Assembly: GCA_021648365.1 (NCBI GenBank)
Contig: JAKISY010000009.1
Location: 10,206 to 74,205 of the forward strand
DNA: 64,000 nucleotides
Reading direction: 5' to 3'
DNA from: Verrucomicrobiales bacterium
Lineage (GTDB): Bacteria; Verrucomicrobiota; Verrucomicrobiia; Verrucomicrobiales; DEV007
Shown here in pieces: positions 27,753-37,642 of this stretch. Made by a program: the position numbers and the translations under genes. Within the stretch, counting starts at the first letter, position 1. The number at the start of each line of letters is the position of its first letter. The notes beneath the pieces were generated by a model. The model saw only the letters and a program-made list of their open reading frames with translations. It did not search any database and had not been told where the DNA came from.

Positions 27753-28507
27753 CTCTGCTTCAAACCCACATCACGCAATACTTGCACCGCGTGACGGGTC
27801 TCAATATTCTTATTTTGTTTCTCCGCCAGACCTCCCATGTGCATCAGACAACTCATATCCGCCGATACCAATAGATCCGGCGATTGCTCCAACACACTGT
27901 CCAATTTCACCTGCCCGATCTCTCCCGACAAATGCGGAAAAGTCACCGAAAAAGTCCCACCAAAACCACAACACTGCTCCGGCGTGCCGACCTCCACCAG
28001 CTCCACGCCTTCGATCGATGACAACAAAGTCTCCATCGCCGCACCCGTATCACTGCCACGAGTATGGCAGGAGTGATGCAATGCGATCTTCTTATTCAAA
28101 GTCCCTGCCCACTGCTTCACTCCCAAGCCATTCACCAGAAAATCAAACAACTCCCAAGTCCTCCCCGCTAGACTCTCCACCTCTTCGGTATCTGCTTTGT
28201 CCTCGAACAACAACTGTGACCCGTGAAAATGCATCGCTGCACAAGAGCCAGAAGGCACGATCACTGGTAGATCACCAGCAAAAACCTCCGCCGTGTAACG
28301 CCCTATTTTCTCCGCCGCAGGGAAATCTCCCGAGTTAAACGCAGGCTGGCCACAGCAAGTCTGCGCTTCCGGAAAGATCACCTCACAACCCACCGCCTCC
28401 AATACCTCCACCGTCGCTTTTGCCATATCGGCAAAAAACACATCCGACAAGCAGGTCGCCATCAGCAAAACTTTACGCCCCGCTGGTCTGGATTTGGTTT
28501 GTGACAT
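27749..28507 (-). CDS. lutA: lactate utilisation protein A (CCG-domain)
   Basis: A 252-residue protein with two cysteine-rich CCG domains (QTCCGQPAFNSGD and EQCCGFGGTFSVTF), the layout of LutA and of heterodisulfide-reductase-like subunits. LLHHSCHTRG-type sequence before the second domain (ALHHSCHTRGSD) is also typical. It opens the lutABC operon. A lactate permease gene is not visible here. The alternative GlcF-like reading is less likely because lutB and lutC follow. Confidence 0.94.
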   Translation of the reverse strand: MSQTKSRPAGRKVLLMATCLSDVFFADMAKATVEVLEAVGCEVIFPEAQTCCGQPAFNSGDFPAAEKIGRYTAEVFAGDLPVIVPSGSCAAMHFHGSQLLFEDKADTEEVESLAGRTWELFDFLVNGLGVKQWAGTLNKKIALHHSCHTRGSDTGAAMETLLSSIEGVELVEVGTPEQCCGFGGTFSVTFPHLSGEIGQVKLDSVLEQSPDLLVSADMSCLMHMGGLAEKQNKNIETRHAVQVLRDVGLKQR

Positions 28508-28560
28508 TTACTAAAAATGGTTCATTCAGATTCAACCGAGCTAGGGTCTTGAGCAAAAAA

Positions 28561-29730
28561 CTAAGCCAAGGGCGGAGGCACATCAGCAGAAGCTCGCCCC
28601 GCATTCACCTTCTTAATCACCAATACGATCAGCCCGGCAGCCACCACCAACAGCGTCACCCCCAAAACCGGACGATAAAACACCCAAGCAATCGCAATAG
28701 TCACTAGCGACAAACAAGCCGCCAGCAAAAACGCAATGATGCCCGTGCCAGCTCCAACGATGCCACCCACAAAGGGAATCACATCAGCCAACACCGATGC
28801 CACTTTGAACACCATATTAAAGCCGATCATCATCAGTAAAAAACCTCCTCCACGTAACATCCAAGCCAAAGCCACGTTATCAGCCTCCGCCTTTTCGAAC
28901 ATTTGCTCTGCTGAGTGACTGCCAGTTTGCAACAACTCCACCTCACTGCCATTGGCAGTTTTATAGGGGACAAAACTCTGCCCTTTCTGCACCGACACCA
29001 AACTGACCTCCAACGGCTTCACGGATTTGAAACTCACTCTCAGATCCCCCACCTTGGAATTGGCAGGATCCGCCCCGATATAAAATCCACCGGACACCAC
29101 TTTGACACTCTGCTGTAAATCCTGCGGTAGCATCTTCCCTTCACCCACGTCCACTGGGCTGGTATCATTAATTTTAGCCACCAAAGAAGGCGATAACAAA
29201 AAAGCCCCTAACTTCACTTTCTCAGCCTGCCATCGTTCCGAGGTATAAAGCATCTCCTTACCATTGGCATGCCCCTCCAGCACCTTGAACTTGGACGAGT
29301 CCACCGGCGCATCCGACCACTCAAGAGCGTAAGAGTAGCTTTTGGTAGTTTTGGTTCCTCCTCCAAGCTTTTTCTCCTGCTTGCTCGATACCGATTCCTG
29401 CCACTGATAAATCTCCACATCACGCTCCAACTTCAGCGCCGTCGCACCCACACCGAACACCGGATCACTGAGTTTTTCATCCGTCTCAGCTCGCCCCGTC
29501 AGATGAATCAATTTGCCTTCGTTACTTTTGTCCAACGCCTCACTCGTCACCTCCATCACTTTGCTGCTGCCTTCCTGCAAAGCTTTATGTCGCTTCACCG
29601 CCCGTCCCTCATTCCAAAATAACAAAAAAAACGCGATCGCAATCAGAATCGCTCCCAAAACAATCCCCTTCAAAGCCCCGCCTATTCGACTGAACCACGA
29701 TTGATTAGATACTTCTGTGTAATCTGCCAT
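28561..29730 (-). CDS. TMEM43-family membrane protein
   Basis: A 389-residue protein resembling the TMEM43/LUMA family. Residues about 13-40 form one transmembrane helix (GGALKGIVLGAILIAIAFFLLFWNEGRAVK); a large non-membrane region follows, with strand-rich sequence and the segment YQWQESVSSKQEKKLGGG; about four hydrophobic helices close the protein. The start was set at MADYTEVSNQSW; an upstream ATG lies 11 codons earlier. The bacterial function is unknown. It ends 53 bp before the lutA start, but no functional link is evident. Confidence 0.82.
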   Translation of the reverse strand: MADYTEVSNQSWFSRIGGALKGIVLGAILIAIAFFLLFWNEGRAVKRHKALQEGSSKVMEVTSEALDKSNEGKLIHLTGRAETDEKLSDPVFGVGATALKLERDVEIYQWQESVSSKQEKKLGGGTKTTKSYSYALEWSDAPVDSSKFKVLEGHANGKEMLYTSERWQAEKVKLGAFLLSPSLVAKINDTSPVDVGEGKMLPQDLQQSVKVVSGGFYIGADPANSKVGDLRVSFKSVKPLEVSLVSVQKGQSFVPYKTANGSEVELLQTGSHSAEQMFEKAEADNVALAWMLRGGGFLLMMIGFNMVFKVASVLADVIPFVGGIVGAGTGIIAFLLAACLSLVTIAIAWVFYRPVLGVTLLVVAAGLIVLVIKKVNAGRASADVPPPLA

Positions 29731-29866
29731 TTTATTATAAGGGAGGAAATTGCTGCTTCGCATTTTGAGGCAAACCTACTGCCTTCATCATACACAAAAT
29801 AAAGTAGAATAACTTTTCAGATTTACCAGTCCGCAAATCAAAACGCCTAAAACACCTGCCACGTAG

Positions 29867-29885
29867 TGCGGGCTTCCAACCCGCA
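29867..29885. repeat. REP-like palindrome, third variant
   Basis: TGCGGGCTTCCAACCCGCA shares the TTCCAA core of the hairpins at 6472-6488 and 17312-17328 but has different, still complementary, outer arms. Confidence 0.5.
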
Positions 29886-30052
29886 ATTCTCTTAGGCAGG
29901 TGGGGACACCCGCCCGACCTACAGCCATCCGCGTTCCCATCAAACTTCACAGCAGCTGTGCAACAAAAAAACTCAAGCACTCAAAAGCCCCAAGCCCTCA
30001 CTTGCAGATGACCATTTCCTCTGCAATCTTGCCACTGAAACACTTCCATAAC

Positions 30053-33000
30053 ATGATCACGCTCCGCCTTTTTAGCCAAACCCTCCTCGCCCTCACAGCC
30101 TGCACCTTGCTCTGCGCGCCTTCCTCCCAAGCAGCAGGAAAAAAAAAGCCCAACGTCATATTTATCCTCACCGACAATCACGGAGCTTGGTCACTCGGAT
30201 GTTATGGCAACAAAGACATTCGCACTCCACACATCGACAAAATGGCAGCGGAAGGGGTTCGTTTCACCAATGCTTTTGCCAACAACGCCGTCTGCTCACC
30301 CACCCGAGCCACCTTCCTCACCGGCCTGATGCAGTCCCAGCACGGAGTGCACAATTTCCTCCATGGGAAAAACCTGCAAGTCGGTCCCGATCAACGCAAT
30401 ACTCTGGCGAACTTCACCTCACTGCCCGAAGTGCTGAAAAAAAACGGCTACTCCTGCGGATTGGTCGGCAAATGGCACCTTGGTAATAATACCGAATCCA
30501 ATGAAGGGCTCGACGACTACTGGGTCACCCTGCCTGCCGGTGGCACCTCGACTTTTCACGGCGCGACCATCATCGAAGACGGCAAGCTGCGCAAAGAGCC
30601 CGAATACCTTACCACCTTCTGGACCAAACACGCGCTCAAATTCATCGACCAAAGTGTCAAAACCCCCGACAAACCCTTCTTTTTATACCTCGCTTACAAT
30701 GGTCCCTACGGACTGTCCCGCTATCAGTTGAAATCATCAGGTAATCGCCACGCCAAATATTACGCCGACAAAGATCTGCCATCTTTCCCGCGTGGAGTCA
30801 TCCACCCGTGGGAATACAACAACCGCGAATATTTTGGCAACCCAGTTAGCATCCGCCGTTACGCCGAAGAACTCAGCGCCATCGATGATGGTGTCGGCGA
30901 ATTGATGCAAAAACTCAAAGATCTCGGCATCGACGAAGACACCCTAGTGATCTTCGCCGCCGACCAAGGCTGGGCAGGAGGTCAGCACGGCTTCTGGGGC
31001 ATGGGCGACCACACCCGCCCGATCAATGCCTTCGACTTTTCGATGAAAATTCCAATGATATTCCGCCAACCTGGCAAAATCCCCGCTGGCAATACCCCCG
31101 ATATTCACGTCACCAACTACGACTTCATGCCTAGCGTGCTGAGCTATCTAGGTATGGGCGAGCAAATGCCGACCGCCCCCAAATCACCAGGACGGGATTT
31201 TTCACCAGCCATGCTCGGGCAAAAAACCGACAAGTGGGACAACAGCGTATTTTACGAATACGAAAGCCTACGCTGTGTGCGCTCGGGAGACTGGAAATAC
31301 ATCGAACGTTTTGAAGATGGCTACGACGAGCTCTATGACCTCAAAAATGATCCCGATGAACGCCACAATCTGATCAACGAAGAAAAATCGCTCGCCAAAA
31401 AAACTGAACTCAAAAAACAACTCGATGATTTTTTTGCGGTCAATGTAGAGAAAAAATACGACCTCTGGAACGGCGGCATCTCCCAACCCAAAACCCTCGT
31501 CTGGGGCAAAGAAGCTCAAGACCGGCTCAAAGCCAATCTCGCCAAAGGGCGCGGCACCATTCCTAACGTCTTCGATCCCTCATTCAGCCCTCCGTCAATG
31601 ACCCTGCCCGACGGCTACATCGCCGAAGTCGCCGCCGCGCCACCACTGGTCGAGCGTCCGATGATGGCGACCTTTGACGAATACGGCCGCTTGTTTGTCG
31701 CCGAGAGTTCAGGCGTCAACTTGAACGACAAAGAACTCGACAAGCAAAAACCCCACTCGATCAAACTGCTCGTAGATACCGACAATGATGGCATCTTCGA
31801 CAAAGCCACCGTTTTTGCCGACAACATGACCTTTCCACAAGGCGCGCTGTGGCTGCAAGATTCCCTCTACGTGATGTCCCCTCCTAGCCTGTGGCGACTC
31901 GAAGACACCACCGGCAACGGCGTCGCCAATGTGCGTGAAGAATTGGTCACTGGTTTCAAATACACCGGCAACGCCGCCGATGTTCACGGCCCCTTCCTGC
32001 ATCCCAACGGACGCATCTACTGGTGCCACGGACGCAAGGGGCACACCGTGGTGGATACCGATACCGGACGGGTAGTATCCGACAACAAAGGCGCGCGCAT
32101 CTGGTCTTGTTTCCCCGACGGATCGGATATCCAGGTTCACGCCGGAGGCGGCATGGACAACCCCGTGGAACTCGACTTCATGGACAACGGCGACATCGTC
32201 GGCAGTATCAATCTGTTCTACGGTCGCCCACGCGGTGATACGCTCAACCACTGGATTCACGGCGGTGTCTATCCTCGTTATGACCAACAATCCGTCATCG
32301 ATGAGTTCAAAAGCACCGGCCCGCTGCTGACCGAATTTCACAACTTTGGCCACGTCGCCGTATCAGGCATGATGCGCTACCGCAGCGCGCACGTGAACCC
32401 ACAATGGAAAGACAACATCTTCACCACCCACTTCAATACCCAGCAAGTGACCCGCACCGTGATCAAACAACAAGGCTCCACCTACGCCTCGGTCAAAACC
32501 GTGCCCTTCCTCAAAATCAACGACCCCGGCGTCCACATCACCGACGTGCTCGAAGACCCCAACGGCGATTTATTAGTGATCGACACTGGCGGCTGGTTCC
32601 GCCAAGGCTGCCCCAATTCCCAAGTCGCACGCCCCGACATCTCAGGTGCCATTTACCGCATCCGCAAACCCGGTCTGCGTGATCGCAAACAAGATCAATG
32701 GGGCAAAAATCTCGAATGGAAAAAAGCCAGCTTCGACGAAGTCGCGCATCGCCTCAATCACGACAGCTTTTCCATCCGCGAAAAAGCTAGCGCTTGGTTA
32801 GCCGAACGTGGCGAACCCTCCATCCCCGCACTCGCCGATGCGCTGGAAAGCACTGACCCCATCCTGCGTCGCAATGCCGTATGGGCATTGTGTCGCCTAC
32901 CCTTCACCCAATCTCGTGAGCTATCGCGCAAAATGCTAACCGATCCCGACGAATCCGTAAGACAAGCCGCCGCACAAGCTGCCGGTATCAATAATGATCG

Positions 33001-34594
33001 CCGCGGAGTCGATGCATTGGTCGCCCTCGTTCGCAACGACACCGCCCCCGTCGCCCGCGAAGCTGCCGCCTCGCTCGGCATGATCGGCAACAAAAAAGCC
33101 GTGCCCGGCATCCTCGCCACCCTCGACCGCGAAATGGATCGCCACCAAGAACACGCTATGATCTACGCTCTCATCGAGCTCAATGACTACAAAAACACCG
33201 CCAAAGCTCTAGAATCCGAACACCCCCTTGTGATCAGCCGTGCGCTCTGGGCACTCGATCAAATGGATAGCTCCAAATTGCAGCCAGGCGACGTTCTCAC
33301 CCTGCTCGATCGCGATGATGAACAACTCGGCAAAACCGCCACTCAAATCGCTAAACGCCACCCTGAGTGGGATGGAGCCATCGCCAACCGTTTTTTTGAA
33401 TGGCTCGATGACAAAAAAACGCTGACTCCCTCTCAGCATAATACCATCAGCCTGTTGGCACCGAGTTTCATCACCACTCCACCCATGTTCCCCATCGTCG
33501 CTCAGCTGCTCAACAGCGAAGATGACAAACAAAAAGAACTCGGTTTTGCGATCATCGCTGCTAGTGACCAATCTCCCCTACCAGAGACTTGGACTCCTGC
33601 TTTCAAAAAAGCACTAACCAGCAAAGACCAACAACAACTGCTGCATGCGCTCAACGCTTTAGCTAAAATCAAAACCGATAGCTTTGATCAAGACCTGCGC
33701 AACATCGGCAAAAGTGATCAACAGAGCACCATGATCCGCATCCGTGCCCTGCATGCCGTTTCCACCAAAAACGCCGTCTTGCACCCCGCTGCCTATCAAC
33801 TATTCAAAGGTCTGTTGCAAGCCGATGCCAGCCCCTTCCAGAGACTCGAAGCCGCACAAATGCTCGGCAGTGCCAAACTCACCAAACCTCAGTTGATCGA
33901 AATAGCACAGCTCACCATCAATGCCGGCCCGATGGATTTACCACATCTGATCAAAGTTTTTGAAAAACAACGCACTCCAGAGATTGGCATGGCGCTTGCC
34001 AAAGCTCTACCCAAATCCCCCGGCATCGGCAGCATCCCCGCCACCGAGCTGCAACGTTTATTCACGCATTTCGGAGCCGAAGTAACCGCTCAATTCAAAC
34101 CCACCTTGGACGGACTACTAGCCAAAGCCGAGCAGCAAACTCAACGCCTTGCAGCGATCGAACCCGAACTCGACAACGGTGACGCCAAACGAGGGGAAGC
34201 CGCCTTCATCGCAGGCAAAGGAGCTTGCATGACCTGTCATAAAATCGGCAACGTCGGACGCTCCATCGGGCCAGAGCTCACCCACATCGGCAGTATCCGA
34301 ACCAAACGCGACTTCCTCGAATCCATCCTCTACCCGAGTGAATCCCTCGCCCGCGACTTCGAGTCATTCTCCGTCACCATGAAAGACGGCGCAGTCCACT
34401 TCGGCTTGATCAAAAGAGAAAGCACCGACTCCATCTACGTCACCGACCTAACAGGCAAAGAAACCGCACTGCCTAGATCCAATGTGAAATCTGTCGCCCC
34501 CGTCCCCATCTCATTGATGCCGCAAGGTCTAGATGCCGCCATGAGCAAACAAGAACTGCTAGACATCATCGCCTATTTGAAAGCGAGCCAGTAA
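30053..34594 (+). CDS. sulfatase fused to PVC-type dehydrogenase propeller, HEAT repeats and cytochrome c
   Basis: A single 1,513-residue frame with four parts. A signal peptide (residues 1-28) leads into a sulfatase domain to about residue 490, with D41-N42 metal site (FILTDNHGAW), canonical core C81-S-P-T-R85 and FAADQGWAGGQHG. From about 515 a dehydrogenase-type propeller follows (VDTDNDGIFDKATVFADN; EDPNGDLLVIDTGGW). HEAT-like repeats run about 900-1340, and a cytochrome c domain contains C1392-M-T-C1395-H1396, ending PISLMPQGL and LLDIIAYLKASQ. Start choice: the upstream open frame lacks a signal peptide, whereas this ATG begins one. It would be exported and could couple desulfation with oxidation of the same substrate; that is inference. 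Confidence 0.93.
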   Translation: MITLRLFSQTLLALTACTLLCAPSSQAAGKKKPNVIFILTDNHGAWSLGCYGNKDIRTPHIDKMAAEGVRFTNAFANNAVCSPTRATFLTGLMQSQHGVHNFLHGKNLQVGPDQRNTLANFTSLPEVLKKNGYSCGLVGKWHLGNNTESNEGLDDYWVTLPAGGTSTFHGATIIEDGKLRKEPEYLTTFWTKHALKFIDQSVKTPDKPFFLYLAYNGPYGLSRYQLKSSGNRHAKYYADKDLPSFPRGVIHPWEYNNREYFGNPVSIRRYAEELSAIDDGVGELMQKLKDLGIDEDTLVIFAADQGWAGGQHGFWGMGDHTRPINAFDFSMKIPMIFRQPGKIPAGNTPDIHVTNYDFMPSVLSYLGMGEQMPTAPKSPGRDFSPAMLGQKTDKWDNSVFYEYESLRCVRSGDWKYIERFEDGYDELYDLKNDPDERHNLINEEKSLAKKTELKKQLDDFFAVNVEKKYDLWNGGISQPKTLVWGKEAQDRLKANLAKGRGTIPNVFDPSFSPPSMTLPDGYIAEVAAAPPLVERPMMATFDEYGRLFVAESSGVNLNDKELDKQKPHSIKLLVDTDNDGIFDKATVFADNMTFPQGALWLQDSLYVMSPPSLWRLEDTTGNGVANVREELVTGFKYTGNAADVHGPFLHPNGRIYWCHGRKGHTVVDTDTGRVVSDNKGARIWSCFPDGSDIQVHAGGGMDNPVELDFMDNGDIVGSINLFYGRPRGDTLNHWIHGGVYPRYDQQSVIDEFKSTGPLLTEFHNFGHVAVSGMMRYRSAHVNPQWKDNIFTTHFNTQQVTRTVIKQQGSTYASVKTVPFLKINDPGVHITDVLEDPNGDLLVIDTGGWFRQGCPNSQVARPDISGAIYRIRKPGLRDRKQDQWGKNLEWKKASFDEVAHRLNHDSFSIREKASAWLAERGEPSIPALADALESTDPILRRNAVWALCRLPFTQSRELSRKMLTDPDESVRQAAAQAAGINNDRRGVDALVALVRNDTAPVAREAAASLGMIGNKKAVPGILATLDREMDRHQEHAMIYALIELNDYKNTAKALESEHPLVISRALWALDQMDSSKLQPGDVLTLLDRDDEQLGKTATQIAKRHPEWDGAIANRFFEWLDDKKTLTPSQHNTISLLAPSFITTPPMFPIVAQLLNSEDDKQKELGFAIIAASDQSPLPETWTPAFKKALTSKDQQQLLHALNALAKIKTDSFDQDLRNIGKSDQQSTMIRIRALHAVSTKNAVLHPAAYQLFKGLLQADASPFQRLEAAQMLGSAKLTKPQLIEIAQLTINAGPMDLPHLIKVFEKQRTPEIGMALAKALPKSPGIGSIPATELQRLFTHFGAEVTAQFKPTLDGLLAKAEQQTQRLAAIEPELDNGDAKRGEAAFIAGKGACMTCHKIGNVGRSIGPELTHIGSIRTKRDFLESILYPSESLARDFESFSVTMKDGAVHFGLIKRESTDSIYVTDLTGKETALPRSNVKSVAPVPISLMPQGLDAAMSKQELLDIIAYLKASQ

Positions 34595-34690
34595 ACCTCC
34601 CCTGAATAGCTCCATGCTTTGAATAAGTGCAAATTTCGACTTGCTGTAGTAGTCCTATTCATGCCCTCACCCAGGCGTAAAAACTAAACT

Positions 34691-34894
34691 CAGAACACCT
34701 GACTTAGGGCGACCTTATTCTGATACCACTCTGAACTGCCGTCCGCAAAATATTAGAACTTTACGCATTAACATCAGTCCGTGGAATGGATTGGCAATCC
34801 GTTTTTTCTCGTTTTGGTATCACTTTGAATTTTAATCTCAAATTTAACGATTCCCATTCCAACAGCATTTCCCAAGGACGTGTCAGGTGTTCTG
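34691..34894. mobile_element. MITE-like inverted-repeat element, copy 1 (204 bp)
   Basis: The ends are CAGAACACCTGAC and its exact reverse complement GTCAGGTGTTCTG. The element is flanked by the perfect 5-bp direct repeat AAACT (34686-34690 and 34895-34899), the mark of transposition. Internally it shares TGATACCACTCTGAACT, AATATTAGAACTTT, ATGGATTGGCAAT and GGTATCACTTT with the second copy at 40161-40409. It has no coding capacity, so a transposase must be supplied in trans. The right flank repeat overlaps the stop codon of the decayed hydrolase gene. Confidence 0.85.
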
Positions 34895-34897
34895 AAA

Positions 34898-35366
34898 CTA
34901 CTCGTATCTGAAAAACTGCGCTAGTAAGGAATGGTATTGCTCAAAACTTGAAAGATTGTTATGCCCGCTTTGTTGCACCACTCGCACAGAGACTTGGGAT
35001 CGAGGGAAGGCATTTACCAGTCGCTGCGAATGCTTCCTAGCTATGACTTCGTCCTTGCCCGCAATGATGATCAGCGTTTTAGCCTTGATGGAATGAACCC
35101 TGCTCAATGAATCATACAGCATAAGCATTGTAAACAACAGGTTCGCCATTCCCCCCAAAGTAAATAATCGCTTTCTCCTTGTTTTTGTTAAGAACGATAA
35201 CCTCAATGGACTCTCCTCCATTCTCAAAAACAAGTTGATCATAGGGATGGTCAATCCGAGCCGTCGGAAAGTAAAGAAAGCTCCGCTGAAATACAAAAAG
35301 CAGCAGTCCTACCAAGAGATACATTGCCAAGTAAAACATCAGTCTTTTTTTATTACGCTTACTCAT
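34898..35366 (-). pseudogene. decayed alpha/beta hydrolase (internal deletion and frameshift)
   Basis: The N-terminal piece (residues 1 to about 78 of the first frame) has a membrane anchor (LAMYLLVGLLLFVFQ) and the segment AIIYFGGNGEPV typical of membrane-anchored YfhR-type hydrolases. The C-terminal piece, in another frame, resumes at YDSLSRVHSIKAKTLIIIAGKDEV and ends SGHNNLSSFEQYHSLL. The whole middle, including the expected G-x-S-x-G nucleophile, is missing. The junction lies near 35125-35145. Its start overlaps the stop of the beta-helix gene upstream by four bases, so it was probably co-transcribed with it. Confidence 0.8.
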
Positions 35367-37591
35367 CTTACCCCCACCTCACTGATATCGATCTGCTCAA
35401 AACCCAATATCCGAATCACTGCAGCATTGCCCACCCGAAAGTCATCCTTCGCAGGGTTCGCCAACTGCGGATCTAGGCTCAAGCTGTTTTTTTCCACCCC
35501 CCTTTTGCGCTGCTCAGCCAGAAAAACATTCGCCCACTTGGCATCACTCGAGTTAAAATACAAATTGCGATCTGCCCGACAAGTGCTCAAAGCCGACGCC
35601 GGACGCAAACGCCCTGAGTGCCTCCACGCCTTTTGATGTTCAAATAAAATCTCCTGCCCTGCCTCCTGAGAAACAAAAAGATTGCCTTGCACCCGCGATC
35701 CTGCCACCGGAGCCCCTGAAAAAACTAAATAACCACGCTGATGTATGCCCTCCCTCCCTACTGGAGTTTTTGATCTCAAATCGTAAATGATATTATTAAC
35801 AATATCATTCCTGCCCTTACTGATGATACCCTCGCCCCGACAACGAGCGATCACGTTTTTTTCAATCAACACAGCGTGCTGATCATCATCACAGCGAATC
35901 GCCGCATTCATATTTGCACTAGTGATGTCGTGAATGAAATTATGATACAGATGATTGCCCCTGCCCGTTCCCGAAACGTAAATCGCATTGCCGTCGCCCA
36001 TCAACTCCATGCAATGCGAGATATCATTGTAGGCAATCGTATTAAAACGCCCGTGCATCAGCGGCTCTCGCTTTTTCCATGTTCGCTCTTGTCCCTCCAA
36101 CAGCAAAAGCACTTCATCCCAGCGCACCGTGCGACTCGATTCCTTCCTACCCTCCCGATCCATCTGCGTTCGCCCACTCACCACGATTGCAGTGTAGGGC
36201 ACATGTCGGATGCTATTATGCACCACCTGATTGCTACCACTTTGCCAAAGAAAAATCGCAGGTGAGTGTTTCCACAGCTTGCCAATATGATGAATCGTAT
36301 TATCAGCAATCACGTTAGCACGATTAACATCTTTCAGCCCCAATCCATAACCTGCCAGCAACACTCCGACACCCCCAAGGTCTGCAAACTCACAGCGACG
36401 AATCTGATTGCGCTGACAATGCAAATCCAACCTGATCCCTGCCGACGCGCTGTTGGTGAATTTGCACTGAGTAAAAACACACCGCTCCGCACTCCGTAAC
36501 CGCACCATCGCACTTGGTTGATCATACATCTCCCAGTCATGCTGCAAACCTAGCCCTGCTTTTTTCTCACTCCAGCCAAAAGCGTTTGCCTGAGTGAAGG
36601 TCAAGCCATGGAAACTCAGCCCCTTCACCGGCTTGTCTTTGAGATTATTTCCATCCACTTGCCCCTCGATCAACAGCAACTGCGCCAAGCGCCCCGCAGT
36701 GATGTCACCCGAGGGCTTTTGAGCATCTGGAGGCCACAAATACAGCTTATTCTTAACTTCATCGTAAACCCACTCTCCTGGCTCATCCAAAACCGCCAAC
36801 ACATTCTCCACCCACAAACTGCCCTTGGGAAAATAGGCTTTAGCTGGTGGCAGCATCGCATAGGTCGCAGGCTCTCGAGTTCTGATCCATCCACCTTTGC
36901 GATCGACACTCTCCACCGTCAGACGATTCATCACCCAAGGAAATTTTGGCACCAGCTCAATCGTCGCAGCAGTCAAATCCCCCAAACCCTCAAGATCGTC
37001 CTTAGCCAAATACAAATGACGCTGATCAATCGCCCTGCGGAAACGATACGGCACCTCTGCTGGAGGTCTTGCCAAAGGATCATACCCGCGACTGCGCGCT
37101 CGTGGCAGCATTTCATCCCCCTCATACAAAGCCCGAATTGGCTGCCAATCTTTATCCACCGCGATCTCCCATAGATGTTCTCTGCTCGATTTTTCCCACT
37201 CACCCGTCAATTTAGCAGCACCGCTGAAAATCGCTTTTTCTCCTGGATAACTCGCATACACCACCCGCACGCCATCTTCCACACTGTCCCTCAAATCAAA
37301 AACCGCCGTTTTCTTCAAACGGTAAATACCCCCACGCAACCATACTCGGATTTCCATTCCTTGCTTTTGCTCCACTTGTCGCACCGCATCTCGCGCTCTT
37401 TGCAAGGTCGCAAAGGGCTCCACTTCGCTCCCACTTTGAGCATCATCGCCCTCCGTAGCGACAAAAAATTCCACCCGCTCTACTGCCATCATCTGCCCAC
37501 CAAAAAATAACATCGTCACCACCCCGTAAAGCAGGCAGCGACAAATTTCCAGTTTTAGCCACAGAGCAAATAATAAACGCATCCACGCCAC
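35363..37591 (-). CDS. secreted right-handed beta-helix protein (GH141/DUF1565-like)
   Basis: A 742-residue protein beginning with a hydrophobic export segment (about residues 14-35). The mature N-terminus (FFVATEGDDAQSGSEVEPFATLQRARDAV) is the usual opening of parallel beta-helix carbohydrate-active proteins, followed by a beta-sandwich-like insert and then helix coils (ANVIADNTIHHIGKLWKHS, NTIAYNDISHCMELMGDGNAI). The overall layout resembles GH141 or related beta-helix glycosidases and lyases; I cannot identify catalytic residues with certainty. It overlaps the start of a decayed hydrolase gene by four bases. Confidence 0.8.
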   Translation of the reverse strand: MAWMRLLFALWLKLEICRCLLYGVVTMLFFGGQMMAVERVEFFVATEGDDAQSGSEVEPFATLQRARDAVRQVEQKQGMEIRVWLRGGIYRLKKTAVFDLRDSVEDGVRVVYASYPGEKAIFSGAAKLTGEWEKSSREHLWEIAVDKDWQPIRALYEGDEMLPRARSRGYDPLARPPAEVPYRFRRAIDQRHLYLAKDDLEGLGDLTAATIELVPKFPWVMNRLTVESVDRKGGWIRTREPATYAMLPPAKAYFPKGSLWVENVLAVLDEPGEWVYDEVKNKLYLWPPDAQKPSGDITAGRLAQLLLIEGQVDGNNLKDKPVKGLSFHGLTFTQANAFGWSEKKAGLGLQHDWEMYDQPSAMVRLRSAERCVFTQCKFTNSASAGIRLDLHCQRNQIRRCEFADLGGVGVLLAGYGLGLKDVNRANVIADNTIHHIGKLWKHSPAIFLWQSGSNQVVHNSIRHVPYTAIVVSGRTQMDREGRKESSRTVRWDEVLLLLEGQERTWKKREPLMHGRFNTIAYNDISHCMELMGDGNAIYVSGTGRGNHLYHNFIHDITSANMNAAIRCDDDQHAVLIEKNVIARCRGEGIISKGRNDIVNNIIYDLRSKTPVGREGIHQRGYLVFSGAPVAGSRVQGNLFVSQEAGQEILFEHQKAWRHSGRLRPASALSTCRADRNLYFNSSDAKWANVFLAEQRKRGVEKNSLSLDPQLANPAKDDFRVGNAAVIRILGFEQIDISEVGVR

Positions 37592-37642
37592 TATAAGCTA
37601 AACTGATTGCCGATCAGTCAAAAAAATGCCACCTTTGCCACT

